Shown one piece after another: positions 53,659 to 63,650 of a stretch of 64,000 nt of DNA. Source of the DNA: JACMJL01 sp963791805. Lineage in GTDB: Bacteria; Bacillota; Clostridia; Clostridiales; Clostridiaceae. The notes under the pieces are model-generated. The model saw only the letters and a list, made by a program, of their open reading frames with translations. It did no database searches and was not told where the DNA came from. The number at the start of each line of letters is the position of its first letter. Position 1 is the first letter of the stretch. The DNA lies in the NCBI GenBank assembly GCA_963791805.1, contig CAWBTU010000006.1, positions 1,302,001 to 1,366,000 of the forward strand. The letters are read 5' to 3'. Made by a program: the position numbers and the translations under genes.

Positions 53659-53928
53659 CTAATATACACCTAATATTTGCATTATATTAAACACAATATT
53701 TTTCACTATAAATAAAATAAAAATTGCTATTATTGGTGAAAAATCAATCATGGTTTTATTAAAATATTTATACTGTAGCTTCCTACCAGGCTCAAGAAGT
53801 GGGCTAGTAACTTTATGCAATAAGTTTATATATTGATTTGAACTTTTAGGATTAACCCAAGATAAAACTACTTCAACCATTATTGCTAAATAAAGCAAAT
53901 TAAAAATCATGCTAATTAAACTAATCAA
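53659..53928 (-). CDS. YggT-family membrane protein
   Basis: 89 residues with two membrane helices (ISMIFNLLYLAIMVEVVLSW and IIAIFILFIVKNIVFNIMQI). The family loop NQYINLLHKVTSPLLEPGRK lies between them. YggT proteins are inner-membrane proteins usually linked to cell division or osmotic stress. Gene alone on the minus strand, convergent with the DUF6179 gene. Confidence 0.8.
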   Translation of the reverse strand: MISLISMIFNLLYLAIMVEVVLSWVNPKSSNQYINLLHKVTSPLLEPGRKLQYKYFNKTMIDFSPIIAIFILFIVKNIVFNIMQILGVY

Positions 53929-54182
53929 TTTTTACCCTCCTAAATTTAAGTAATCTATATAACAAATTGTTGTTGTTACACTAATGATAGTATATTTTAA
54001 ACATTGTAAGTTAGCAATAGATTAATTAAATAAATATTGTATCTATAAGAATATTTGTTATATTAGATAAACACCTTTATTGTATCAATATGGAAACTGA
54101 GCTATAATTATCATATTAATTAGGTCGGATTAGTAAAATTAAAAATATGGAGTATTCAATAATAAATTAATGGAGAATAACT

Positions 54183-54746
54183 ATGATCTATGGAATGCCC
54201 ACACTAATTGAAACTAAAAGTATTGATGAATGTGTAGTTTTATGCAAATCCTTAGGATTAGCTTTTATAGAATTAAATATGAACTTGCCCGATTATCAAA
54301 CTGATAGAATTGATATTGAAAAGTTGAATTATATACGTGAACATCAAAGAATATTCTTTACCTTTCATTTAGATGAAAATCTAAATGTTTGTGATTTTAA
54401 TAAGAGGATCTCAGATGCATATATTAAAACAACATTAGATACTATTAAAATCGCAAAACAAATTTCTGCTCCTATTCTAAATATGCATATGGCAAATGGC
54501 GTGTATTTTACACTACCTGAAAGGAAAGAGTTTCTTTTTAATCAATATAGTAGCTATTATTTCAATAGTTTACGATATTTTAAAGAACAATGTGAACAAG
54601 CAATAGGAAATGATAATATTAAGATTTGTATAGAAAAGAAATTAGAACTAGCAAAGCAATGTCAATGTATGGTGGTTCTTGAGACAAAGACTATTGAGGG
54701 GTTAAAAGAAACAGTTTCAAAGTTGCCTTTTTACATGGCAAAATAA
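54183..54746 (+). pseudogene. Sugar isomerase/AP-endonuclease-2 family protein with internal deletion
   Basis: TIM-barrel start is clear (MIYGMPTLIETKSIDECVVL, FIELNMNLPDYQ, FHLDENLNVC, ILNMHMANGVYFTLP). It then jumps from NIKICIE directly to KKLELAKQCQCMVVLETKT. The normal gene has ~75 more residues between these parts, which carry metal-binding Asp/His. The remaining 187 residues are in frame but probably inactive. The intergenic region before it (53929-54182) has no further gene. Confidence 0.65.
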
Positions 54747-55026
54747 AATGGACTTAAGGTGAAGTAAATAGCGATGATATTACCAGTATATATTAAGATG
54801 GATTATGAACACACATGGACTAATTCTAAGTTCAACACCTTCAATCAATATGTCTTGGAGAAAGCGTCCTAGTAACTTTGTAAGTTCAAACAAAATTATG
54901 CTAAATTCATGGACAGACTATTAATTTTTAGTATAAAATCCGTTATACTTACAAAAAATTCAGTAGTGCTTTTGACATTAATGAAGGTTATATGAAGATA
55001 GCGGATATTTCAAGAGGAGGATCAAT

Positions 55027-55608
55027 ATGAAAAAAGTACTATTATTATTGGCAAATGGATTTGAAACATTTGAAGCAAGTGTTTTTATTGATGTAATTGG
55101 GTGGAATTACATTGATGGTGATAAATCCACACAATTATTTACATGTGGAAGGACTAAGGAGGTAAACAGTACATTTAATCAAAAAATTATCGTAGACTAC
55201 ACTTTTGATGAGGTTAACATCGATGAGTATGACGCATTAGCAATTCCAGGGGGATTTACAGAATACGATTTCTATAATGACGGTTACAGCGAACCTTTTT
55301 TAGAAATTTTAAGGGAATTTGATAAGAAAGGCAAAACTATAGCTTCAATATGCGTTGCTGCATTACCGCTAGGAAAAAGTGGAGTTTTAAAAGGAAGAAA
55401 AGGAACCACCTACAATAAAAGGGATGGAATAAGACAAAAACAGCTGAAAGATTTCGGGGTTGAAGTTATCAATGAACCAATAGTTATAGACCAGAATATA
55501 ATTACATCTTGGAACCCATCCACTGCAATGGAAGTGGCATTTATATTGTTAGAGAAGTTGACAAATGAAGAAAACAAGGACAAAGTTAAGGAATTAATGG
55601 GATATTAA
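55027..55608 (+). CDS. DJ-1/PfpI family protein
   Basis: 193 residues with the DJ-1 pattern: KVLLLLANGFETFEASVFID, AIPGGFTEYDF, nucleophile elbow ASICVAALPLGKSG with Cys near residue 107, and a C-terminal IITSWNPSTAMEVAFILLEK. Closest to the clostridial cysteine-dependent DJ-1 group; reaction not assignable. AGAGGAGG ribosome site. Intact, unlike the relative at 48853. Confidence 0.88.
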   Translation: MKKVLLLLANGFETFEASVFIDVIGWNYIDGDKSTQLFTCGRTKEVNSTFNQKIIVDYTFDEVNIDEYDALAIPGGFTEYDFYNDGYSEPFLEILREFDKKGKTIASICVAALPLGKSGVLKGRKGTTYNKRDGIRQKQLKDFGVEVINEPIVIDQNIITSWNPSTAMEVAFILLEKLTNEENKDKVKELMGY

Positions 55609-55653
55609 GGTAAAATAGTTAGAAATGCAACCTTATAAAAGGAGGGCTGCCCT

Positions 55654-56106
55654 TTGAATGCTAGATCTATATTTACACAGAAAATGACAGTTAAAGAATT
55701 TAACAAACATTATTGGTATAAAACAGAGTTACAAGAAATATGTAGGAATTATAAAATATCACCGAATGGAACAAAAGCAGAGATTGAGCAGAATATTAAA
55801 GGCTTTCTCATAGGGGATAAAACTGTAAATGAAAGAGAAGAATCCTCTAAAATTCGGAAGACCAATCATACAACAATGGAACTTTCACTTGATACAAAAT
55901 TAATTGACGATGGTTTCAAATTTAATGATAAAGCAAGGAAGTTTTTTGCTGATTATTTCAATATAAAAAAATTTTCTTTTACTAAAGAAATGGCTTCGGC
56001 TGTGAGAATTGCTAAAAAAAATAAGGATTATAATATGAAGGTTGCGGATCTGATAAATATATATGAGAATAGAAAACACTTATTGAGTTTTTTTGTAAAA
56101 GTATAA
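55654..56106 (+). CDS. SAP-domain protein (possibly C-terminally shortened)
   Basis: 150 residues. The N-terminal ~55 residues form a SAP-like motif (HYWYKTELQEICRNYKISPNGTKAEIEQNI), thought to bind nucleic acid. The C-terminal region (ELSLDTKLIDDGFKFNDKARKFFADYF) resembles DUF6434 but stops at SFFVKV. TTG start at 55654 with GGAGGG upstream. A 15-bp repeat containing the stop codon recurs 128 bp later, so the 3' end may have been rearranged. Confidence 0.6.
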   Translation: MNARSIFTQKMTVKEFNKHYWYKTELQEICRNYKISPNGTKAEIEQNIKGFLIGDKTVNEREESSKIRKTNHTTMELSLDTKLIDDGFKFNDKARKFFADYFNIKKFSFTKEMASAVRIAKKNKDYNMKVADLINIYENRKHLLSFFVKV

Positions 56107-56234
56107 TCAAAAACTGGTTTCATATTTTACAACACCTTCCTATTAAATATTACTATATTAATACTAATTAGTTCAATGTTAATATTTTGTAAATGAAAAT
56201 CATAGATTTGCAAGGAGAATTTGTAAAAGTATAA
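56092..56234 (+). repeat. 15-bp direct repeat flanking a 113-bp segment
   Basis: TTTGTAAAAGTATAA at 56092-56106 (the end of the SAP gene) recurs exactly at 56220-56234, immediately before a terminator. The intervening DNA has no gene. Confidence 0.6.
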
Positions 56235-56265
56235 AGCATCACTCTTTTGAAGCGATGCTTTTATT
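56233..56265 (+). terminator. Terminator after the SAP-domain gene
   Basis: AAAGCATC / GATGCTTT stem with a partly paired loop, followed by TATT. Confidence 0.65.
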
Positions 56266-56278
56266 GGTGAAGATTTTT

Positions 56279-56506
56279 TTACTTGTATCCATTTTTCTTA
56301 TCTATTGCTTCATCCTTAATTTCTTCTCTCATAGCATTAAGAGATTCTTCTCTTCTCTCATTTTTGGCTATCAAATCTTTTTTAGTTTTTTCATCATCTG
56401 TTTTTTCAATCATTTCATCAGCAAGCTCACAGTTTTTAATAGTGTTGCTGATATTATGTTGAAGTCTATCTACATTATCACTTCTGTTATCTGGTTTGCT
56501 TTTCAT
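56279..56506 (-). CDS. tlp: Small acid-soluble spore protein Tlp
   Basis: 75 residues. MKSKPDNRSDNVDRLQHNIS...NTIKNCELADEMIEKTDDEK and LIAKNERREESLNAMREEIKDEA are the Tlp signature. A minor spore-core protein made in the forespore under sigma-G. GGAGAAACG ribosome site precedes ATG 56506. One of the few intact sporulation genes here along with spoIIM and ytfJ. Confidence 0.9.
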   Translation of the reverse strand: MKSKPDNRSDNVDRLQHNISNTIKNCELADEMIEKTDDEKTKKDLIAKNERREESLNAMREEIKDEAIDKKNGYK

Positions 56507-56768
56507 AATCTCGTTTCTCCTTTAATTTATATTTTATTTAATGCATATAGGTAAGGTGTTTTTTAGGCAAAAAACCTTCATTTTTATTATGCGTATAAAT
56601 ATTTTTATTATGCTTTTAAAAAGCTATAATTTTAAAATTAAAAGAATTAATTTTAAATTATTATAGTTAAATTCTTTAATAAAATAATGATATTATTAAA
56701 TAGGTTAAGATGTATACTTTTATATCGAAACTAGAAATGTAATAAAAATTACATTTGGAGGTAATTTT

Positions 56769-57140
56769 ATGAGTGCTAATTTAAATTCGATATATTATTC
56801 ATCTGCTAACAATACTGGGCATATACACAAATATCCTATAGAAAGGACAATTAACTCTAACGATATTGGCAGTGATACATTTGCAAAAAAACTTAAAAAT
56901 CAGATAAATGCTGATACATAGATTATGGAAGGTAATCCTGAATATACAGAGGAAATGCTTGGAAAAATCAAGAAGGCAGCTATTCCTGAAGGTTTTGATA
57001 ATGCTAACATATATGAATACAAGGTAATAGTAAGAGATGATGGCGAAATCCAAACATTGGCATGTGCAGATTTTAAGAATGGAAAAACCGAAAAAATAGA
57101 TAATGCTGAGAAGAAAAATTTTGCGTTGTTTTATATCTAA
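56769..57140 (+). pseudogene. Hypothetical protein with in-frame TAG
   Basis: TGGAGGTAATTTT precedes ATG 56769 (MSANLNSIYYSSANN). At 56919 a TAG follows QINADT, and the frame goes on without loss (IMEGNPEYTEEMLGKIKKAA to FALFYI). About 123 codons; a Gln or Glu codon changed to TAG would explain it. No family recognised. Confidence 0.6.
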
Positions 57141-57295
57141 ATACAGGAACTATAGTATAATAATTATCAAGAATTAATGAAAATGAAACGAAGAAGATAA
57201 TCCTCTCATTACAAACCTTACAACAAGTGTAAGTGTTAGTTGGTAATTTTTTATTGTATGGTATTAATATGGGGAAAAGTAAGGGAGGAAATAGT

Positions 57296-58078
57296 ATGAG
57301 AATTTCAGATAAGCTACTTCAAGTGCAGGAAGTGCATAAAATATATGGTGAAGGACAAAGTGAAACAGCTGCATTAAAGGGAATTACGTTTGATGTTATC
57401 AAGGGAGAGTTTCTTGGAATTATGGGTGCAAGCGGTTCAGGAAAGACCACTTTGCTTAACTGCATTGCAACCATGCTTAAGCCAACATCGGGACAAGTTT
57501 TATTGGAGGGGCAAAGTATTTCTTCATTTAGAGGAGCCATGCTTGCAAAATATCGAGGAAGTAAAATTGGATATTTATTTCAAGAATTTGAGTTATTAGA
57601 TAATTTAACTGCTCGAGAAAATATTATTTTGCCTTTGTCCATACATGGAGAGAGGTCAGAAAGGAAAGAGGCACAGCTTGAAAAATTAGCGAGACAATTT
57701 GATATTGAAGAGGTATTAAATAAGTTTCCTTCTCAAATGTCGGGTGGACAAAAACAGAGAGCTGCAGCAGCAAGAGCATTAATTTCAAATCCAAGCATTG
57801 TACTAGCAGATGAACCAACTGGTTCCTTAGATACGAAAAATGCAAAAATCTTGATGGAAAAACTATCTTCTATCAATCAGGCAGATGGAGCTACGATTTT
57901 GATGGTTACTCACGATGCCAATGCAGCAAGCTTTTGCTCAAGAATCCTATTTATCCAAGATGGCGTAATTTTTCATGAACTTCGAAAGAAAGTGCCTGGA
58001 GAAACTCAGAATTCCTTCTATGAACGTATCTTAACTGTGATGGCACAGTTGGGAGGAGGCAGCACTAATGTTCTTTAA
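57296..58078 (+). CDS. ABC transporter ATP-binding protein, BceA-type
   Basis: 260 residues. Walker A GASGSGKT (near residue 42), Q-loop LFQEFELLDNLT, signature MSGGQKQR, Walker B IVLADEPTGSLD and the switch MVTHD. The close match to antimicrobial-peptide detoxification ATPases and the following FtsX-like permease and two-component genes define a Bce module. GGGAGGAAATAGT places the start at ATG 57296. It overlaps the permease start by 11 bp. It is the only intact gene of the four. Confidence 0.9.
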   Translation: MRISDKLLQVQEVHKIYGEGQSETAALKGITFDVIKGEFLGIMGASGSGKTTLLNCIATMLKPTSGQVLLEGQSISSFRGAMLAKYRGSKIGYLFQEFELLDNLTARENIILPLSIHGERSERKEAQLEKLARQFDIEEVLNKFPSQMSGGQKQRAAAARALISNPSIVLADEPTGSLDTKNAKILMEKLSSINQADGATILMVTHDANAASFCSRILFIQDGVIFHELRKKVPGETQNSFYERILTVMAQLGGGSTNVL

Positions 58079-60129
58079 TTTCATAAAAGGAAATAGTCGT
58101 AAGATCCGAAAAGAAAATGGAATTTATTTTGCCTCACTTGTTATTTCAATTGTTGCTTTTTATGTAATTCTTTCTCTTGGTAAACAGGATGTTATGGTAT
58201 ATCTAAACACCATTGAGAGTGATGCAGTATCAAAGATTTTGTTAATGATTCCTATGTTATATGCAGTTTCGCTGTTTTTCGTATTTTTCCTGGTTTATTT
58301 TGCCAATAGGTATCAATTACAGCGACGTAGTCATGAATTTGGAATTTATTTAATGATGGGAATGAAAAGAAGCAAGTTATTTACAATGATTATGGGAGAG
58401 ACCTTGTGGAATGGTTTAATTACTTTGTTCATTGGAATTCCGATTTCTTTATTTTTAACAGAACTAATTAGTCTGGCAACTTCTAGACTGATTGGAATGG
58501 GAATCATTGGTCATCATTTTCGCATCTCCTGGGTGGGTCTAGGTTTAACGGTATTTGGTTTCATTAGCGTACAATTAATTGCTGTGTTTATTCTTAGTCT
58601 GAAAATGAGCAGAAAAGAACCGTCGGATTTACTTAATGAACAGAAGGAAAAAATGCAAAGAGTTCTTTCACCTGTAAGGGGCATGGTTAGTTTATTGCTT
58701 GGAACAAGCTTGCTATGTGCAGCTTATGTATTGGCAATTTTATATTTACATACTCTTGGAATTCTGATATTTGCAGTAATAATGTTTGCAGGAATCACTG
58801 GCACTTTTATGCTGTTTCGAGGATTGGGAAGTTTGCTTGGTGGATGGATAAGGCGTAAAAGCAGTTCCTCTACTGGGTTATTTACATTCACAGGAAGACA
58901 GCTTCAAGAGAATATTCTACATCAATGGAGTTCCCTCGCTATAGCATCACTTTTAATTCTTTTTGCCATGGTTTGTTTTGCTTATGGCATCTCCACTTCT
59001 TTAGACAAAGGTGTAGCATCCAAAAGAACCGTAGATTTTACTTTCGTAACGGATCAGAAAAAGAAATTACTTCTGTACTGACCTCTGATAAATTAAAACC
59101 TTACGTAAAAGATTTTTATCCTATGAAACTAGGCCTTTTACAGAGTTCTTATCCAGACATGCCTGAAAATACTGTAGCGCACACTCTTTCTTGGACAGGA
59201 TTAGAAGAGTGGGGTTCAAGAGAAAAAAATTCAAAGGAAAAAGAAGAGCTATTAAAGAATTTATCTTCTGAGAGCAGTCCTTATTTAATTTCTCTTTCTA
59301 GTTATAATAAACTGCTTAATGCTACCAATAAATCTCCCATCGTATTAGCAGGGGATGAAGTTGCCATGTATTCTAATGAGGAATTTTCATTCTCTCATGA
59401 TATACTAAGGAAGGCATTAAAATCTAATCCAACTGTTAGTATCGATAAAAGACAATACAAATTGACATCAACCTTATATACAAGAAATCTTGTTGCAGAT
59501 CGAGCTACCACAATTTCATATGGCTTGATTGTCCCAGATGATATGTTTAATTCGTTGATTGGAAATTCGGAAGAATCCTATTGGAATATGGTTTTAGATT
59601 CTCATTTTGTTCATAAAAAAGGTCTGATGGAAGCCATGTATCAAGTGGAAGAATCGCTTAATACCTTTGACGTGCATTATGAAAGCTATCTTTCTAGCAT
59701 GGAAGACAGTTGTTTTATATAGTGGCAGGCAGTTACACCACACTTTATTTAGGTGTAATGTTTCTTATCATTGCAAACACAGTGTTAGGCTTGAAGTTTC
59801 TTATGCAGCAAAGAAGTACGAGACATAGGTATTTCACTTTATCTATGTTAGGGGCAAGTGTTAAATCCCTGTGCTCATCTGCAAGGATACAAATCTGGTG
59901 TTATTTCGGTTTGGTTATTGCTGTAGCATTGATTAGTTCTATTTTTGGTATTTGGGCCATGTTAGGATTCTTTTCGGTTATTCCAAAGGGATCAGCCTTA
60001 AACAGAAGCACTATTACTTTCCTGGTAGGAGGTACACTTATTGTCTTTATGGTTTTTGAACTTTGTTATATATGGATGATTCAGCAAAAGAGTGATGAAG
60101 AAATCAAGAAATTAAAAGAGATTCAATAG
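58068..60129 (+). pseudogene. BceB-type FtsX-like permease, two frameshifts
   Basis: About 687 codons. N-terminal membrane bundle starts FFNFIKGNSRKIRKENG; a long extracellular domain occurs between helices (KLKPYVKDFYPMKLGL ... FDVHYESYLSS), and the last helices end LIVFMVFELCYIWMIQQK. Frame breaks occur near 59053 (FTF then NGSEKEIT in another frame) and near 59703 (SSM then RQLFYIVAGSY), both consistent with one-base deletions. The partner ATPase at 57296 is intact. No functional transporter can be made as written. Confidence 0.85.
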
Positions 60130-60140
60130 GGGGTGAAAAC

Positions 60141-60817
60141 GTGGAAAAGATAGTTATTGTTGAGGATGATGTTTTTCTACGTGAAGAGTTACAAAGCATA
60201 TTAGAGAAAGAGGGATACTCTGTAGAGTGTATCTCTTCTTTTGATACTGTTTTGGAAGATATTGTGCTAGCTCTCCTGCATTAATTGTGTTAGATTTGAA
60301 TCTGCCCAAGCTTTCTGGCTTCGATATTTGTCGGGGGCTTAAGGCTAGAGGAATTGGTCCTATTTTGGTGCTGACTTCACGTAATCAACTTCGTGACGAG
60401 CTGCATGCATTAGATTTAGGGGCAGACGATTACTTAACGAAACCTTGTCACCCTAAACGTTTAATTGCTAGAATTCAGAAGTTGATTCATCTATATGCAA
60501 ATATGCGTATATTGTTAGATGCTTGGGATTTTCAGTTAGATGAAAATGCAAATATATTATATGTCGGGGAGCATTCTGTCACATTATCGGAGAATGAAGG
60601 AATTATTATGAAAGCCTTGATAAAAGCTGCTCCTTCAGTAGTAAAAAAAGAAGAGCTTTTTAGCCTACTGTGGGGGAGTAGCGACTATGTTGATGAGAAT
60701 ATATTACAAGTAAATATGACCAGATTGCGTAGAACCCTTGATCAGATTGGATTGTCTAATCGAATAAACACTGTCAGAAGAATTGGCTATCAATTACAAG
60801 GAGGGTCTTGTGAATGA
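60141..60817 (+). pseudogene. OmpR-type response regulator (BceR-like), frameshifted
   Basis: GTG 60141 (RBS AGGGGGTG) opens MEKIVIVEDDVFLREELQSI. At about 60265 the frame is lost (EDIVLALLH, stop) and the coherent sequence continues in another frame as SSPALIVLDLNLPKLSGFDI with acceptor Asp and YLTKPCHPKRL. The DNA-binding C-terminus RRIGYQLQGG is intact. Regulates the neighbouring transporter in Bce modules. Confidence 0.8.
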
Positions 60818-61856
60818 AATTGAGAGATTGGATTAATATTTTAAAGGAATCACTCCCTTGGACATTACTTCTTTGTATTTGCAATGCTTTTTATATTTTT
60901 CTTGCGTGGTTAGCCTATCCAGAGGCATTTAGAATTCTAGCTGGAATTATGGTTATTTTTTCTGTAGGCAGTATTGTCATTGGAATTTTACTTACTGGAA
61001 GAGGCAGTTAAAACAAGACAAAGCTTTCTATGATTTCCTTAGAGAACCCTCACTGGAGCGTGAAGGTGAACTTATAGAATCTATTGGTGAATCCAGCAAG
61101 GAAAAAGTGAATTATCTAGCTAATAAGCTACGGATGCTAAATGATCAATTAGAGGATGCCAAGCAGCAAACTATAGACTATGAAGAGTTTATTGAAAGTT
61201 GGGTTCATGAGATAAAGACGCCTATTTCTTTGACAACCTTGGTTTTGGAGAATCGTAAAGAAGAAATGTCATATTTAGCGCATCAGCGGCTTGAACATGC
61301 AAGAATTAATATCAGTGATAATGTAGAACAAATACTGTTTTATGCAAGATTACAGGCATCCCATGTTGATTGTCGATTAGAGAGATTATCTATAAATCTT
61401 TGCTGTGAAGATGTAGTGTTTGAACTTCAGGCATTACTGGATGAAAAAGAAGTCACAGTTATTTCTCACATGGAAGATGTACCAATTGTGTCAGATAAAA
61501 AGGCACTTCAGTTTATTCTAACACAAATATTTGTTAATGCAGTGAAATACTCAAAGGAAGAAAGCCGCAGCATTATATCTTTAAAAACTGGTCTTGATAG
61601 TATGAAGAATCGATATTATTTAAGGATCTCTGATAATGGTATTGGGGTGCTTAATTCTGATCTTCCTTTTATTTTTGACAAAGGATTTACTGGAGATAAT
61701 TCTAATGGAAGCCATTCTACTGGAATAGGACTGTATCTTGTAAAGAAATTATGCGACGAATTACAGATTGAAATTGAAGTTGAGTCTGAGTATGGAAAGG
61801 GGTTTGAAATCCAATTATTATTTAGCGATAATTTTGTCTATAATAATGTTAATTAA
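60814..61856 (+). pseudogene. BceS-type sensor histidine kinase, frameshifted
   Basis: ATG 60814 overlaps the regulator stop. Two short membrane helices (LPWTLLLCICNAFYIFLAWL, ILAGIMVIFSVGSIVIGILL), the small intramembrane sensor of this class, are followed by a frame break near 61003 (LLTG then KRQLKQDKAFYDFL). The catalytic part is complete: phospho-acceptor His in WVHEIKTPISL, N box NAVKYS, DNGIGV, GIGLYLVK. One indel disables the gene; the transporter-coupled kinase would be needed for peptide sensing. Confidence 0.8.
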
Positions 61857-61899
61857 GAGAGCTTGTAAGCGATAAGGGCGTGTAATTGACATAAACCAA

Positions 61900-62413
61900 C
61901 TACATTACTTCACTTTTAAATCCCTCAATTTTTAATTTGCATTTCTGTACTAGCCTTAATAATGCCAAGGCTATCGTCGCAAGAAATACTGTAAATACTC
62001 CGAATATATAGGAACCAGTATTAATTGTTGCAATCAATTCCATAAGGAAACAAATGGTTTCAATAACTAGAGCTATCTTGAAAAAATTACCAATCTTATT
62101 GTACTGTGCGATTTTTGAATCTGTATCTGTATACATTTCAAAAGGACCGTCTGCTGTTTTTTTCTTCAAATAAACCCATCTCCACCACTGACCAACGACT
62201 TGTACTCCTAAATCCTCCATAAAAGATGAATAAGCATCTTTATCACCACTCCAATTATCAAGCAAATCTATCTGATAGTTGTATTCTCCTGGCTCACATG
62301 GCTCAAAGTATAGAATCCAAGGAAGAATTTTTGAAGCCCCATCCATCTAAAGACATTTCTTTTAGCCAATCTTCTTCTTCATCTTTGTCATAATATAATT
62401 TAAATTTTAACAT
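61900..62413 (-). pseudogene. DUF2812-family membrane protein, frameshifted
   Basis: A minus-strand ATG at 62413 (GGAGGATGCGA upstream) reads MLKFKLYYDKDEEEDWLKEM followed by SLDGWGF, then loses frame near 62310. The other frame continues LYFEPCEPGEYNYQIDLLDNW to the membrane helices (ALVIETICFLMELIA, FGVFTVFLATIALALL). Typical DUF2812 order. It follows padR with a 14-bp overlap; PadR/DUF2812 pairs are common in Firmicutes. Confidence 0.75.
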
Positions 62414-62738
62414 ATATTCGCATCCTCCTAAGCATCCATTTTTTTGCGTTATTTACAAGTTCCTTCAACCTTTTTACTTCATTCTGAAATACTTCCGTTC
62501 CTATATTGGTAATCAGATATTCTTTTTTCTTTCTTGATTCTTTATCCTCGCTATATAAGCTAATCCATCCTTTTTTTAGCATTGCATTAATAGCACCATA
62601 TAAGGTTCCAGGTCCTAATATGACCCTTCCATCTGTCATTTCACTTACATCTTGAATAATGCCATATCCGTGGTTTGGTGTTCGTGCAGCCAATAAAATA
62701 TAAAATAAAGCCTCAGTCAAAGGTGTACTATTATCCAA
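62400..62738 (-). CDS. PadR-family transcriptional regulator
   Basis: 112 residues: winged helix with LTEALFYILLAARTPNHGYGIIQ, LGPGTLYGAINAMLKKGWI and a C-terminal dimerisation helix. TTG start at 62738 behind AGGTAGAT. Probably represses its own operon (with the DUF2812 gene); the palindrome at 62768 is a candidate operator. Confidence 0.87.
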   Translation of the reverse strand: MDNSTPLTEALFYILLAARTPNHGYGIIQDVSEMTDGRVILGPGTLYGAINAMLKKGWISLYSEDKESRKKKEYLITNIGTEVFQNEVKRLKELVNNAKKWMLRRMRIYVKI

Positions 62739-62767
62739 ATCTATCTACCTCCGTTCTATCGTGTGAC

Positions 62768-62784
62768 GATATATTAAATATATC
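62768..62784. promoter_or_regulatory. Palindrome, candidate PadR operator
   Basis: GATATATTAAATATATC is an almost perfect 17-bp palindrome 30 bp upstream of the padR start, in the promoter region; PadR operators are typically ATAT-rich palindromes. A second CGATATATAT lies 9 bp away. The interval 62785-63079 shows no other gene. Confidence 0.5.
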
Positions 62785-63079
62785 ACCTGCCGATATATAT
62801 GTCAATAATTTTTATAGGACTTGAGAATAGCAACAGAACTTGGCAGAAAACTTACAATTTATGTAAGGGATCAGGTGCCTTTCAAAAATTGGAGTAGTTT
62901 TTGTTGATAATAGAATCATCAATAAAAGGAAATGCAGGATTTGATGCTTGTACTGGTTTATATGAAGATTATTATCTTACATATAAAATTGATAAATAGA
63001 GTATGTTATGATAGGAGATGAGTAAAGCAAAAGAAATATAACTAGTATAGTATGTTAATTTTTTGAGGAGGTGCACAAT

Positions 63080-63598
63080 ATGTCAAAGGTTTTTATTACT
63101 GCAGATACACATTTTGGCGATAACAACATAATTATATTTGAAAAACGACCATTTTCAAGCATTGAAGATATGGATAAGCAGATGATTGCTTCATGGAATA
63201 ACTTAGTGCATGAGGATGATATGGTATTTCATCTTGGCGATGTTGGTTTGTATCCATTATTGAAAATGAAGGATATTATTAAGCAGTTGAACGGAAAAAA
63301 AATACTGATTATGGGCAATCATGATAATTATCTAACATTAAGGGAGTGGATGGAATGTGGATTTGATGAAGTATATAAATATCCAATTATCTATAACGAG
63401 TTTATAGTAATGCAACATCAGCCTCCACAGTATATTAATTCTGCGACTCCGTTTTTCTACCTGTATGGACATGTTCATGGAACAGAGATGTATCCAACTG
63501 TTACGAAACAGTCAGCATGTGTTAGTGTAGAACGATGGAATTATGCTCCAGTTGAGTTTGGGCATTTGAAAAAATGTGTAGATGAGCTACCTAAGTAG
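63080..63598 (+). CDS. Metallophosphoesterase
   Basis: 172 residues. Metal-binding motifs in order: DTHFGD (residues 8-13), GDVG (53), GNHDN, QHQPP, and GHVHG. Small bacterial calcineurin-like phosphoesterase; substrate (nucleotide or phosphodiester) unknown. Start ATG 63080 is set by GAGGAGG; the GTG at 63071 overlaps that site. Confidence 0.87.
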   Translation: MSKVFITADTHFGDNNIIIFEKRPFSSIEDMDKQMIASWNNLVHEDDMVFHLGDVGLYPLLKMKDIIKQLNGKKILIMGNHDNYLTLREWMECGFDEVYKYPIIYNEFIVMQHQPPQYINSATPFFYLYGHVHGTEMYPTVTKQSACVSVERWNYAPVEFGHLKKCVDELPK

Positions 63599-63616
63599 AA
63601 ATTTGTTAAGAGCCAT

Positions 63617-63650
63617 CAACCAAGCAGGTATGAACTTACCTTGGTTTCTT
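63617..63650 (+). terminator. Hairpin between convergent genes
   Basis: AACCAAG / CTTGGTT with inner AGGT/ACCT pairing, then TCTTAAACTTTT. Slightly overlaps the end of the following minus-strand gene. Confidence 0.5.

Noticed and set aside
6207..56921. Alternative genetic code reassigning TAA/TAG/TGA
   Set aside because: Intact genes end normally at all three stops, and the interrupted genes often carry additional frameshifts or deletions.
62860..62880. Third copy of the 25-bp post-stop repeat
   Set aside because: Only AGGTGCCT is shared; the rest of the sequence differs.
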